Shown here: piece after piece, positions 7,773 to 15,365 of the stretch
Position numbering within the stretch: position 1 is the first letter of the stretch
Layout of the letters: every line of letters starts with the position of its first letter
Assembly (NCBI GenBank): GCA_026709365.1
Contig: JAPOTD010000074.1
Span: 1 to 35,572, forward strand
Source of the DNA: Gammaproteobacteria bacterium
Lineage (GTDB): Bacteria; Pseudomonadota; Gammaproteobacteria; Pseudomonadales; Azotimanducaceae
DNA: 35,572 nt
Direction of reading: 5' to 3'
Position numbers and translations under genes: made by a program
Notes under the pieces: model-generated
The model's database searches: none
Told to the model about the DNA's origin: nothing
What the model saw: only the letters and a program-made list of their open reading frames with translations

Positions 7773-8714
7773 TCAAGAATCCAGTTCCACATCAATTTCG
7801 GTGGGCAATCCGGTTCGCCAACTCATCATCGGTGATGACGCTGTCCGCTCAAAGTTCATCCACAAGGACTCCTGCCTGGTTTGACGCACCGAGTGACAGT
7901 TGCGCGGCGGTGCATCCACCCGGCGCCAGCTTGCGTACAAGTGGTCGTAGAGCGGGGTTCGGTAGCCGGACAGCACCGCACGGCCGCGGATGGTGTGGAG
8001 CACCGCGGCGAGTTCGGCGTGTTCCGCATCGATCATTTCGTGGCCATAGGCGGCCTTGTCGCCCCGGGCGGCATGGACATAGGGCGGGTCGAGATAGAAG
8101 ACGGTCTCCGGGGTGTCGTAACGCTGAATGACCTCGACTGCCGGCGCGTTTTCGATCTGCACCCTGGCCAAGCGCTGGACAATCTCCGGCAGAGCCTCGA
8201 CGGAACCCAACCAGCGGGAGACCGCACCCGCCATGCCGGCGCGGGAAGTCAGCACGCAATGGGCCCAGCGGCCTTCGCTGCTGGTTTGGGCCAAGCCGGT
8301 GCGGGTTTGCCGAGCGCGCACGAAGAAGCGCCGCGCCCGCTCGATGGCCGGCAGATTCGGTTCGTGCTCGCAAGCCTTGGCGAGCTCCTCGCGGGAAAAA
8401 GGCGTCAGGCCGATGGCGCGAATCAAGTCATCACTTTGATCGCGCAGCACCGTGAAGAAATTGACCAGCTCCCCGTCAATGTCGTTGTAGGTCTCCACCG
8501 GCGCGGGTTGCCGGTTGAGAATCACCGCAGCGGAGCCGCCGAAGACGTCACAGAAGTGGGTGGCGTCTTCCGGAATCTGGGGCAGGATGAAGGGCAGGTG
8601 GCTGAACTTGCCGCCATACCAGCCGAAGGCGATCAGCTTCTTGCGCTTGCCTGTGCCCTTGGCAATGCGGCGACCGCTGCCTGTGCTGTTGACCGAGGGT
8701 TGCGACCTGCTCAT
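7773..8714 (-). CDS. Dam-type (D12 class) DNA adenine-N6 methyltransferase, solitary
   Basis: About 313 residues. Motif I-like FGWYGGKFSHLPFIL with FCDVFGGSAAV binds AdoMet. YNDIDGELVNFF is the usual following element. FYLDPPY (DPPY at about residues 209-212) is the catalytic motif IV. The C-terminal block ends SLWMN, as in phage-type Dam enzymes, followed by an unusual tail of about 25 residues. The start is ATG 8714, which has GGAGG 5 bp upstream; a TTG at 8726 overlaps that site and is unlikely. No restriction endonuclease gene lies beside it, so it is an orphan or phage-derived methylase. A LexA-type box 70 bp upstream suggests damage-inducible expression. Confidence 0.85.
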   Translation of the reverse strand: MSRSQPSVNSTGSGRRIAKGTGKRKKLIAFGWYGGKFSHLPFILPQIPEDATHFCDVFGGSAAVILNRQPAPVETYNDIDGELVNFFTVLRDQSDDLIRAIGLTPFSREELAKACEHEPNLPAIERARRFFVRARQTRTGLAQTSSEGRWAHCVLTSRAGMAGAVSRWLGSVEALPEIVQRLARVQIENAPAVEVIQRYDTPETVFYLDPPYVHAARGDKAAYGHEMIDAEHAELAAVLHTIRGRAVLSGYRTPLYDHLYASWRRVDAPPRNCHSVRQTRQESLWMNFERTASSPMMSWRTGLPTEIDVELDS

Positions 8715-8783
8715 GCACGCCTCCAAGGTTGCGATGTTAGCCGGATTGGCCGATCCAAGGCCAACCGCCGACTACGCTAATTT

Positions 8784-8799
8784 CTGTATGGGTAAACAG
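8784..8799 (-). promoter_or_regulatory. candidate LexA (SOS) box upstream of the Dam-type methylase
   Basis: CTGTATGGGTAAACAG fits the gammaproteobacterial LexA consensus CTGT-N8-ACAG exactly at the conserved ends, and is followed by TAAC like the TA of the extended consensus. It lies in the 133-bp gap between the selD stop and the methylase ATG, 70 bp upstream of that ATG. No other gene reads away from it. Confidence 0.55.
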
Positions 8800-8847
8800 T
8801 AACGGAGGAAGCGTGAGGTGTCCACGACTTTTGCTTCACCTTTTGCT

Positions 8848-11022
8848 TCACCCATGGTCGGCGACTTCGGCCCGGTGCGTCCCATGCGAGATCGAGCTCG
8901 CGCCTTCAGCCATGATCCCGATGCAGGCGCTGTCGGCGTATCCGGCATTGCGCAGCGCTTGCAGGCAGGTCGGCGCTTCCGCATCCGGTACGCAGGCCAG
9001 CAGACCACCGGCGGTTTGCGGGTCGGCCAACAGCCGCACGGCCGGGTCCGCAGGCAGGCAGCCGCGCAGTTCAAAGCGGGACAGCACGCGCTCGTTTTCG
9101 GGCTGCAGCACGCTGGCCGCGCCGCGCTCGAAGGCGTCCATCGACCCGTCCAAGACGGGCAAGCCATCCAACCAAAGCTCCGCGCCCAATCCGCTGGCGT
9201 CCAACATCTCCGCCAAGTGCCCGATCAGGCCGAAGCCGGTGACGTCGGTTGCGGCACGAACCCCGTGCCGACGCAGCAGGGCAAGCGCATCGGCATTGGA
9301 ACGGTCCAAGCGGCGCAGGGCATCGTGGACCTGGGCGGTGGGCGCCATGCCACGCATGTGCGCGGCGAGCAGCACGCCGATGCCCAAAGGCTTGGTGAGG
9401 ATCAGCCGGTCGCCGGGCTGCGCGTCCCCCTTGCCCAGCGGGGGATCGACCGCTGCGCCGCTGATCGCCAAGCCCAGCGACAGCTCCGCGCCTTCGGCGG
9501 AGTGGCCGCCCACCAGCGGCACGGCATCGGCGTTCAACACCTGCACCGCGCCGAGCAGCATTTGGTGCAGCTCATCCTCCATCAAAGCCTCCGACATCAG
9601 CGGCACCGTCGCCAGCGCCAAGGCGCCGGTCGGCACCGCGCCCATGGCGTAGATGTCATTCAGGCAGTGATGGGCGGTCAGGCGGCCGAACTGGTGGGGG
9701 TCGTCCACCAGGCTGCGAAAACCATCGATGGTCAAGGCCAAGGGGGCTGGGTTGGACGCCAGCAGGGCTGCATCATCACCGATGCCCTGCAGCAGATGGG
9801 GACCCGATTGCACGGGCAGCCGGGACAGTACCCGATTGAGCACGCCGGCTCCGATCTTGGCGCCGCAGCCGCCGCAGCGCATGGCGTCGAGCCCATCGCC
9901 TTGCTCCAGCGCCGCCTCATCCATGCTCGGCAACGCCTGGTAGCGCCGCATGAAGCGCCGATCAATCCGCCGCTTCCAATGCCACGCCCAACGCCCGGAA
10001 ACGGCCAAGGCGCCCCTTGAGGCCACCGCCCGGCCATTGCCGGTGCCGACTAGGCTCAAGGCCCGGCGCTGGAGTCGAAAGGGCCGCGCCGAACGGCCGG
10101 CAAGGAAACGGCGCAAATTGGTCGCCAGCGCGGGCCCCGCGCGCACCGCGTAAACGCCGGACTTCGGGCGTCCCCCGCCTTCGAGGTGAGCAATGTCCCC
10201 GGCGGCGTAAACCCGTTCGTGGGAAACGGAGCGCAAGTTGGCGTTCACCCGGACGAAGCCCCTGTCGTCGGTGGCCAGCCCGCTGTCCGCAACCCAGGAC
10301 GGCGCTCGGACGCCCGTCACCCAAAACAGATGATCGAATGCCAGTTCCGCGCCATCCCGCAAGCGCAGCGCCTGCGGCGACCCTGAGGCGACCTGGCCGC
10401 GAACTAGGGCTATGTCCGCTTTGGCCAACTCGCCAAGGAGCAGCCTTTTCGCCAGAAAGCCGTGGCCCGGCAGAATGTCGTCGGCGACCACCTTGATATC
10501 GGTGGATTCCGGCAGGGCCCGGCGGGCGGCCAAGGCCAACTCAAGGCCTCCGGCGCCGCCGCCGACAAGCACCAGCTTGGCGTTTGGGCGGATGCCGTCG
10601 CGCAGCTTGTCCCATTCCGGCAGAAAGCGGCCAATGGGCTTGACGCGAACGCCCAATTCGACGGGAGCCTCCGGCGCCGCGCCACAGTTGATGGACAGCA
10701 GGTCAAAGCGAATGGGCGGCCGCTGGGCGCAGTGAACCCAGCCTGCATCCAAGTCAAGCCCGCTCACCTCATCTGCCAGCAGACGGGCACCCGCAAAGCG
10801 GCACAGCGGGCCGAGGTCGATGTGAATGTCATTCCATCGATGGAAGCCCGCTACGTATCCAGGCAGCATGCCCGAATAAGGCGTATGGACCTCCCGGGCA
10901 ACCACGGTGACTCGAACCCCGTCCAATGGCGCCATGCCGAACGACTTGAGCACTTGGACGTGGCTGTGCCCTCCCCCGACCAACACGAGATCCCGACGGG
11001 GCGGTTTGGACGGCGTCTTCAC
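8848..11022 (-). CDS. selD: FAD-dependent oxidoreductase / selenide, water dikinase fusion
   Basis: A 724-residue two-domain protein starting at GTG 11022. A longer frame reading back to 11313 would overlap the upstream gene heavily. Residues 1-360 or so are an NADH-dehydrogenase-like flavoprotein: LVLVGGGHSHVQVL, a second Rossmann motif VLVGGGAGGLELAL, and VYAAGDIAHLEGGGRPKSGV. Residues 380-724 are SelD: RCGGCGAKIG with Cys383 and Cys386 (no in-frame TGA, so a cysteine form), GIGDDAALL, NDIYAMGAVP, and DPQTAGGLLA. SelD makes selenophosphate from selenide and ATP; the fused flavoprotein may supply reduced selenium. It is the last gene of a minus-strand operon beginning with a rhodanese. SelA, SelB and SelU are not in the window. 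Confidence 0.92.
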   Translation of the reverse strand: MKTPSKPPRRDLVLVGGGHSHVQVLKSFGMAPLDGVRVTVVAREVHTPYSGMLPGYVAGFHRWNDIHIDLGPLCRFAGARLLADEVSGLDLDAGWVHCAQRPPIRFDLLSINCGAAPEAPVELGVRVKPIGRFLPEWDKLRDGIRPNAKLVLVGGGAGGLELALAARRALPESTDIKVVADDILPGHGFLAKRLLLGELAKADIALVRGQVASGSPQALRLRDGAELAFDHLFWVTGVRAPSWVADSGLATDDRGFVRVNANLRSVSHERVYAAGDIAHLEGGGRPKSGVYAVRAGPALATNLRRFLAGRSARPFRLQRRALSLVGTGNGRAVASRGALAVSGRWAWHWKRRIDRRFMRRYQALPSMDEAALEQGDGLDAMRCGGCGAKIGAGVLNRVLSRLPVQSGPHLLQGIGDDAALLASNPAPLALTIDGFRSLVDDPHQFGRLTAHHCLNDIYAMGAVPTGALALATVPLMSEALMEDELHQMLLGAVQVLNADAVPLVGGHSAEGAELSLGLAISGAAVDPPLGKGDAQPGDRLILTKPLGIGVLLAAHMRGMAPTAQVHDALRRLDRSNADALALLRRHGVRAATDVTGFGLIGHLAEMLDASGLGAELWLDGLPVLDGSMDAFERGAASVLQPENERVLSRFELRGCLPADPAVRLLADPQTAGGLLACVPDAEAPTCLQALRNAGYADSACIGIMAEGASSISHGTHRAEVADHG

Positions 11023-11039
11023 GAAACCCGCCAATCTCC

Positions 11040-12101
11040 CTAGACGGAGACGGATTCCGCGGCAGCGGCTGGGCAATCCGAAAAATAGGTCGCGCCGAAC
11101 AGGGAACTGAAGTCGAGCCGATCCTGGTCCGGGCTGAAGCCGCGCCCAACGGGTGGTGCCAGCAGGCGCCAAGCCGCATCGAAGCGCGCTTGCATGGAGA
11201 AGAAGCTCTCGCCGGGGTCCAAGGTGGCGCCGTATCGGAGATCGCTTGAGGTGACCTGAAATCCACCGGCCGTCGGCTGCGCCGCGGGAAAGCTCCAGCC
11301 CATGGTGAACCAATCAAAGGTGCGGCCTTCGTCCGTGGCCGCCAACGCCGAAACCGCCGCTTGGCCCGCCCGCGGCGCCCGTCCCCATTGGATGGCGCAT
11401 GGCGACCAAGTGGAGAGGTAGCCGATCCGCACCTCGCCGGGGGTGCGCGCGACAATGCGCCGGTAATGCACTTGCAGGATGGTGGGAAAGGCGCTCAACT
11501 CATAGTCCGCCACGCCTTCCGCCTCCAGTTGGGCGGCGGCAAACCGCTCCGCCTCCCGGTTCTGCGCCCATCCGTAGGCAAGGTAGGCGCAGCTCATCGC
11601 CAAGGCGGCAAGGGCCGCAGCCTTGCGGCGGCGCGGGCCTTTGAACCAAATGCCCACCGCCAATCCGCCGAGCAGGATCAGGGTGTAGGCCGGATCGATG
11701 ATGGGCATGGCGTTGATCGCAAAGCGCCGATCGGAAAACGGCGCCAGCCACTGGGTGCCGTAGGTCGTCAAGCCGTCCAAAAGCGGGTGCGACAGCAGCG
11801 CCAGCGTGGCCACCGCCAGCCACCAGAGATGTTGGCGGCCCCAGCGCAAGCCATCGCCGAAGCGCCGCCACAGCCAGTGGCCAGCCAGCGGGCCCACCGC
11901 CAGCAACACCGCAAAGGAGTGGGTGACGCCCCGATGGTGCCGCAGGGCGTCAAAGAAATCGCCGCCGATGGAGAGCGCCACGTCAATGTCTGGAGCGGCT
12001 CCCAAGGCGGCGCCGGCGATGACCACCCCCTTGGCCATGTCCGCGGGCGCGGCGCTGCGAGCCGTAATCGCGCCAAGAGCCGCTTGGGAGACCGGATCCA
12101 A
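11040..12101 (-). CDS. YdjM-type membrane-bound metal-dependent hydrolase
   Basis: A 353-residue integral membrane protein. HHRGVTHSFAVLLAVGPLAG and LLSHPLLDGLTTYGTQWLAP carry the conserved histidines and aspartate of the YdjM/DUF457 family. Four or so hydrophobic segments occupy residues 20-180, and the C-terminal 170 residues look soluble. The start is TTG 12101, immediately after the stop of a tiny upstream gene. The substrate of the family is not established. Its place in the rhodanese/MauD/SelD operon is unexplained. Confidence 0.75.
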   Translation of the reverse strand: MDPVSQAALGAITARSAAPADMAKGVVIAGAALGAAPDIDVALSIGGDFFDALRHHRGVTHSFAVLLAVGPLAGHWLWRRFGDGLRWGRQHLWWLAVATLALLSHPLLDGLTTYGTQWLAPFSDRRFAINAMPIIDPAYTLILLGGLAVGIWFKGPRRRKAAALAALAMSCAYLAYGWAQNREAERFAAAQLEAEGVADYELSAFPTILQVHYRRIVARTPGEVRIGYLSTWSPCAIQWGRAPRAGQAAVSALAATDEGRTFDWFTMGWSFPAAQPTAGGFQVTSSDLRYGATLDPGESFFSMQARFDAAWRLLAPPVGRGFSPDQDRLDFSSLFGATYFSDCPAAAAESVSV

Positions 12102-12230
12102 TCAGCGCTCCCCTGAGGCCGCCATGCGGTCGATGTTCGCTGCACCTTGGCCGGCCAGCCTGTGGACGGCGATCGGCACGGCGATCCCCGCGCCCAAGTC
12201 GAGCATCCCAGGCACTTGAGGGATCGTCAC
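12102..12230 (-). CDS. small translationally coupled protein, 42 residues
   Basis: GTG at 12230 overlaps the stop of the MauD-like gene (GTGA), and the frame ends TGA at 12102, one base before the TTG of the membrane hydrolase. The product begins MTIPQVPGMLDLGAGIAVPI and ends in DRMAASGER. The exact fit between two genes and the ordinary amino-acid composition favour a real gene. No family is recognised and it could be fortuitous. An internal ATG at residue 9 is an alternative start. Confidence 0.4.
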   Translation of the reverse strand: MTIPQVPGMLDLGAGIAVPIAVHRLAGQGAANIDRMAASGER

Positions 12231-12793
12231 GCCGCCTCCGTATGTTGGGCAATGATCTTGGCCAGTTGCGCCGGTCCCCGCAGGCGCACGCGCTCGAACA
12301 GTTGCCCTTGCCGGTCAAGCAGCACCAAGGTCGGAGTTTGCATCACCTGCGCAGCGACGGCCAGTTCGGCGCTGGCCACAACCCGCTCCTCGCGCAAGCC
12401 ATGCCGATGGGCAAAGCCTGCCAAGGCCCGGCTGGCAGCGCCGCCCACCATGACCAGCGGCAGGGCCGGATGGCCGTGCAAAGCGGCTTCATAGCCCGGC
12501 AGCAAGGACTTGCAGACGGCGCACTCATCGTTGACGAAGAGCAGCGCGATGGGCCGGCCTGCGGAGAGCGCCCGCAACGGGCCGGCAAAGCCTGCCGCCG
12601 TGGCCACCTGCATGGCGTCAAGGTCGATTCGATCCACCTTGGCGGCCTCCCGGCGGGCCTTCTGCAACAATCCGCCCACCGGCGCAGTGCGCTCGTGGAG
12701 CACGCCAATCTGGCGGGCCAGGGACAGCGTCACGAAGCCGAGGGCCAACAAGCCCAGCAGCAGGCCAACTTGGGAGGCGATGACGGCGGTCAC
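12227..12793 (-). CDS. MauD-like membrane-anchored thioredoxin
   Basis: 188 residues. One N-terminal membrane helix (residues 5-26, VIASQVGLLLGLLALGFVTL) is followed by the MauD signature ARQIGVLHERTAPVG. Then comes a periplasmic thioredoxin domain with NDECAVCKSLLPG (Cys91-x2-Cys94) and cis-proline MQTPTLVLLD. MauD helps disulfide formation in methylamine dehydrogenase, but no mau structural gene is nearby. Here the gene lies between a rhodanese and a selenophosphate synthetase, so it more likely handles thiol/selenol redox for another target. It starts 3 bp after the rhodanese stop. Confidence 0.8.
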   Translation of the reverse strand: MTAVIASQVGLLLGLLALGFVTLSLARQIGVLHERTAPVGGLLQKARREAAKVDRIDLDAMQVATAAGFAGPLRALSAGRPIALLFVNDECAVCKSLLPGYEAALHGHPALPLVMVGGAASRALAGFAHRHGLREERVVASAELAVAAQVMQTPTLVLLDRQGQLFERVRLRGPAQLAKIIAQHTEAA

Positions 12794-12796
12794 GGG

Positions 12797-13216
12797 CTAC
12801 GGCTTGCGCATCCAGCGGCTTGCGGAAGCGGTTTCCTCCACTGCCTCGCCGACTTTGGCCCAGCCGTTGAAGCCGGGCTCCAAGTGGGCGACGTCCGGAT
12901 AGCCCATGTCGAGCAGCGCCTTGGCCGCAAGCGCGGAGCGCCCGCCAGCGGCGCAATAGACGACGATGCGCGCATCCGGCGTGAAGTAGTCCCGAAAATA
13001 GGGGCTTTCCGGGTCGGCCCAAAATTCCAGCATGCCCCGGGGCGCGTGGCGGGCGCCGGGAATGGCGCCCAAGTCCACGTACTCCTGAATTTCCCGCACG
13101 TCAACCAGCAGCAGGTCATCCCGTTGCGCAAGCTCCCCCTTCAACGCCTCGACGGAGAGGTTTTCAATGTCTTGCTTGATCTCCCCGACAGTGGCAAAAA
13201 CGGACTTGATGCCCAA
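12797..13216 (-). CDS. single-domain rhodanese
   Basis: 139 residues from TTG 13216. AGGAG lies 7 bp before that start, whereas the longer frame to 13318 begins inside a repeat. LLLVDVREIQEYVDLGAIPG and the active-site loop YCAAGGRSA (Cys88) identify a rhodanese/sulfurtransferase domain. As first gene of the operon leading to selD it could carry sulfane sulfur or selenium to the SelD fusion. That is inference from gene order. Confidence 0.85.
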   Translation of the reverse strand: MGIKSVFATVGEIKQDIENLSVEALKGELAQRDDLLLVDVREIQEYVDLGAIPGARHAPRGMLEFWADPESPYFRDYFTPDARIVVYCAAGGRSALAAKALLDMGYPDVAHLEPGFNGWAKVGEAVEETASASRWMRKP

Positions 13217-13230
13217 GGTTCCTCTCCTTC

Positions 13231-13250
13231 GCAAAAAACGGCATTTTTGC
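13231..13250. promoter_or_regulatory. A/T inverted repeat at the rhodanese translation start
   Basis: GCAAAAA and TTTTTGC form a perfect 7-bp inverted repeat with a 6-base loop, just upstream of the rhodanese Shine-Dalgarno site, in the otherwise GC-rich divergent region 13217-13390. It could be an operator or an mRNA hairpin controlling the selD operon. There is no direct evidence for either. Confidence 0.3.
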
Positions 13251-13286
13251 AGATTTGCCGACGCAATGCTGCGCGGGCTTAAGAAA

Positions 13287-13341
13287 ACATCGGAACCTGA
13301 CCCAAGCAACGCGCGCAAACGCGCCCGCCGTGCGGGCGCGC
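13287..13341 (+). repeat. dispersed palindromic repeat, family A copy 2 (variant)
   Basis: ACATCGGAACCTGACCC and AGCAACGCGCGC match the left part of the copy at 2315. The GGAGTTTCGC hairpin is missing, and a different GC hairpin (GCGCCCGC / GCGGGCGC, 13321-13339) takes its place. It sits between the divergent rhodanese and aldo/keto reductase genes. A possible -10 element TATGAT follows at 13353-13358, but no good -35 is seen. Confidence 0.65.
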
Positions 13342-13390
13342 CGGCTCGGGGTTATGATGGGCCGACAGCGGATCAACGGGAGGGAGCGAC

Positions 13391-14608
13391 ATGAGTTCAC
13401 GCAGGCAATTCCTTAAGGCGGGCGCCCTAGGCACCGGTGCTGCGGCCATGACCCCGGCGCTGCCCCAAGCCGCGGTTCGGCGGGCGGATGCTGCCAATCA
13501 GGTGCGCCGCTACGTGACCTTGGGCCGCACCGGGCTGAAAATGTCCGATATCTCGTTCGGTTCCAGTCGGCTGCGCGAGGGTGAGGAGGATCTGGTCCGC
13601 CACGCCTTGGACAAGGGCGTCAACTACTTCGACACCGCCGAGGGCTACACGGACGGCCAATCGGAACGAGTGCTCGGCAACGTGCTCAGGGACGAGCGGG
13701 AACGCGTCATCATCGCCTCCAAGACCTTCGCCTCGGCGAGCGCGTCCAAGGAGCGCATCATGGGCGATCTGGAGGGCAGCCTAAAGCGCCTGCAAACCGA
13801 CCATGTGGACATCTACTTCAACCACGCCGTCAACGACCCTGACCGGCTCGACAACCCGGAGTGGCTCGAGTTCTGCGAGCGCGCCAAGCGGCAGGGCAAG
13901 ATTCGGTTCACCGGAATGTCCGGGCACGCCGGGCGTTTGGTGGAGTGCCTCGACCACGCCTTCGACCAGGACATGGTGGACGTGGTGCTGGTCTCCCTCA
14001 ACTTTGGCCAGGATCCCGAGTTCCACGAACGCTTCACCCGCGGCTTCGATCTGGTCGCCCGCCATCCGCAACTGCCGCGGGCCTTGCGCCGCGCCAAGGA
14101 ACTCGACGTGGGCGTCATCGCCATGAAGTGCCTGATGGGCGCGCGCCTGAACGACATGCGGCCCTACGAGCGGGACGGCGCCTCATTCGCCCAGGCGGCC
14201 TTCCGTTGGACGCTCTCCCAGCCCCATGTGGACGCCTTGGTCATCTCCATGACCTCAACCGCCAAAATCGACGAATTCCTGGGCGCATCGGCTGGGCAGT
14301 CCTTGGCCACCGGCGACGCCGCCCTGTTGCGCCGCTACGCCGCCTTGAACGGCGCAAGCCACTGTCGGCAAGGCTGCAGCGATTGCGTCGGCGCCTGCCC
14401 GTTCGACGTCCCCATCGCCGACGTGCTGCGCACCCGCATGTACGCCACGGACTACCAGGACCTGGACTTCGCCCGCCGTGAGTACGCCCAATTGGAGGTC
14501 AACGCCAGCGCCTGCCTCGGCTGCAGCGGGGCACCCTGCCAGGACGCCTGCAGCCACGGGCTGGCCATCGCCGAACTCTGCGCACCCACTCATCGGATGC
14601 TGGCCTGA
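13391..14608 (+). CDS. Tat-signal aldo/keto reductase with C-terminal Fe-S cluster motifs
   Basis: 405 residues. The N-terminus SRRQFLKAGALG is a twin-arginine signal (Arg4, Arg5) ending in a short hydrophobic stretch. The aldo/keto reductase barrel keeps the full catalytic tetrad Asp81, Tyr86, Lys111, His145. The C-terminus has two cysteine clusters: Cys325, 329, 332, 336 (CRQGCSDCVGACP) and Cys375, 378, 383, 387 (CLGCSGAPCQDAC). These suggest one or two iron-sulfur clusters. GGGAGG precedes ATG 13391. It heads a nine-gene operon, with larB 4 bp downstream. Tat export of an NAD(P)H-type fold with Fe-S clusters is odd, and the physiological electron partner is unknown. Confidence 0.85.
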   Translation: MSSRRQFLKAGALGTGAAAMTPALPQAAVRRADAANQVRRYVTLGRTGLKMSDISFGSSRLREGEEDLVRHALDKGVNYFDTAEGYTDGQSERVLGNVLRDERERVIIASKTFASASASKERIMGDLEGSLKRLQTDHVDIYFNHAVNDPDRLDNPEWLEFCERAKRQGKIRFTGMSGHAGRLVECLDHAFDQDMVDVVLVSLNFGQDPEFHERFTRGFDLVARHPQLPRALRRAKELDVGVIAMKCLMGARLNDMRPYERDGASFAQAAFRWTLSQPHVDALVISMTSTAKIDEFLGASAGQSLATGDAALLRRYAALNGASHCRQGCSDCVGACPFDVPIADVLRTRMYATDYQDLDFARREYAQLEVNASACLGCSGAPCQDACSHGLAIAELCAPTHRMLA

Positions 14609-14612
14609 AGAC

Positions 14613-15365
14613 ATGGCGCTGGACGACATTCTGGCCGCCTTCAAGGACGGCGCCATCGACTCCGATGAGGCAAGCCGTCGGATCCGCGCGTCCTTCTACC
14701 GGAATGTCGGCCAAGGCGGCGGAGGCCATTCGACCCTGGACAGCGACCGCCTGGCCCGCACGGGCGCCTCGGAGGTGATCTACGGGGCGGGCAAGAGCGC
14801 AGTCGAGATCGCCGAATTGGTCGAGGCCCTGGTCGAGGAAGGGCAAAATGCCTTGGTCACTCGAACCACCGTGGAGGCTTACGAACGGGTGATTGAACGC
14901 ACTGCCATCGCCCGTTACCACGAGGCGGCGGCAGCCATCACCGCCACCGTTCAGGAGCCTGCCGGCGTCGATGCCCTGGTCGCGGTCATCACTGCCGGCA
15001 CGTCGGATGCGCCGGTGGCGGAGGAGGCGGCGGTCACCGCCGCCTTTTACGGCAACCCGGTGCTGCGCGTGCGCGACGTGGGGGTCTCCGGCCTACACCG
15101 ACTGCTGGCCCGGCTCGACGAGATTCGCCAAGCGCGGGTGGTGATCGTCGTGGCCGGCATGGAAGGCGCCCTGCCCAGCGTGGTCGGCGGCTTGGTGGAG
15201 GCGCCGGTCATCAGCGTGCCCACCAGCGTCGGCTACGGGGCCGCCTTCGGCGGCGTCACGGCACTGCTGGGCATGCTGTCCAGCTGCGCGGCGGGCCTGG
15301 CCGTGGTCAACATCGACAACGGCTTCGGCGCCGGCTACCTCGCCCACAAGATCAATCGGCTTTGA
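14613..15365 (+). CDS. larB: LarB, pyridinium-3,5-biscarboxylate mononucleotide synthase
   Basis: 250 residues from ATG 14613. An upstream in-frame ATG at 14478 lies inside the previous gene and gives unlike sequence. LarB carboxylates nicotinic acid adenine dinucleotide and releases AMP, the first step of the nickel-pincer nucleotide cofactor. The PurE-like C-terminal half shows VAVITAGTSDAPVAEEA, VVAGMEGALPSVVGGLV and PVISVPTSVGYGAAFGG. Cys225 in LSSCAAGLAVVNIDNGFGAG matches the position of the cysteine reported to bind the pyridinium ring. Its end overlaps the larE start by 4 bp. LarC and LarA are not in the window. Confidence 0.93.
   Translation: MALDDILAAFKDGAIDSDEASRRIRASFYRNVGQGGGGHSTLDSDRLARTGASEVIYGAGKSAVEIAELVEALVEEGQNALVTRTTVEAYERVIERTAIARYHEAAAAITATVQEPAGVDALVAVITAGTSDAPVAEEAAVTAAFYGNPVLRVRDVGVSGLHRLLARLDEIRQARVVIVVAGMEGALPSVVGGLVEAPVISVPTSVGYGAAFGGVTALLGMLSSCAAGLAVVNIDNGFGAGYLAHKINRL

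Noticed and set aside
9855-9905. Selenocysteine in the SelD active-site loop
   Set aside because: The loop codons are ordinary TGC cysteines and no in-frame TGA is present, so SelD is the Cys form.
8818-10020. 400-codon plus-strand frame opposite the SelD domain
   Set aside because: It is a shadow of selD, rich in Gln/Gly/His, without family motifs.
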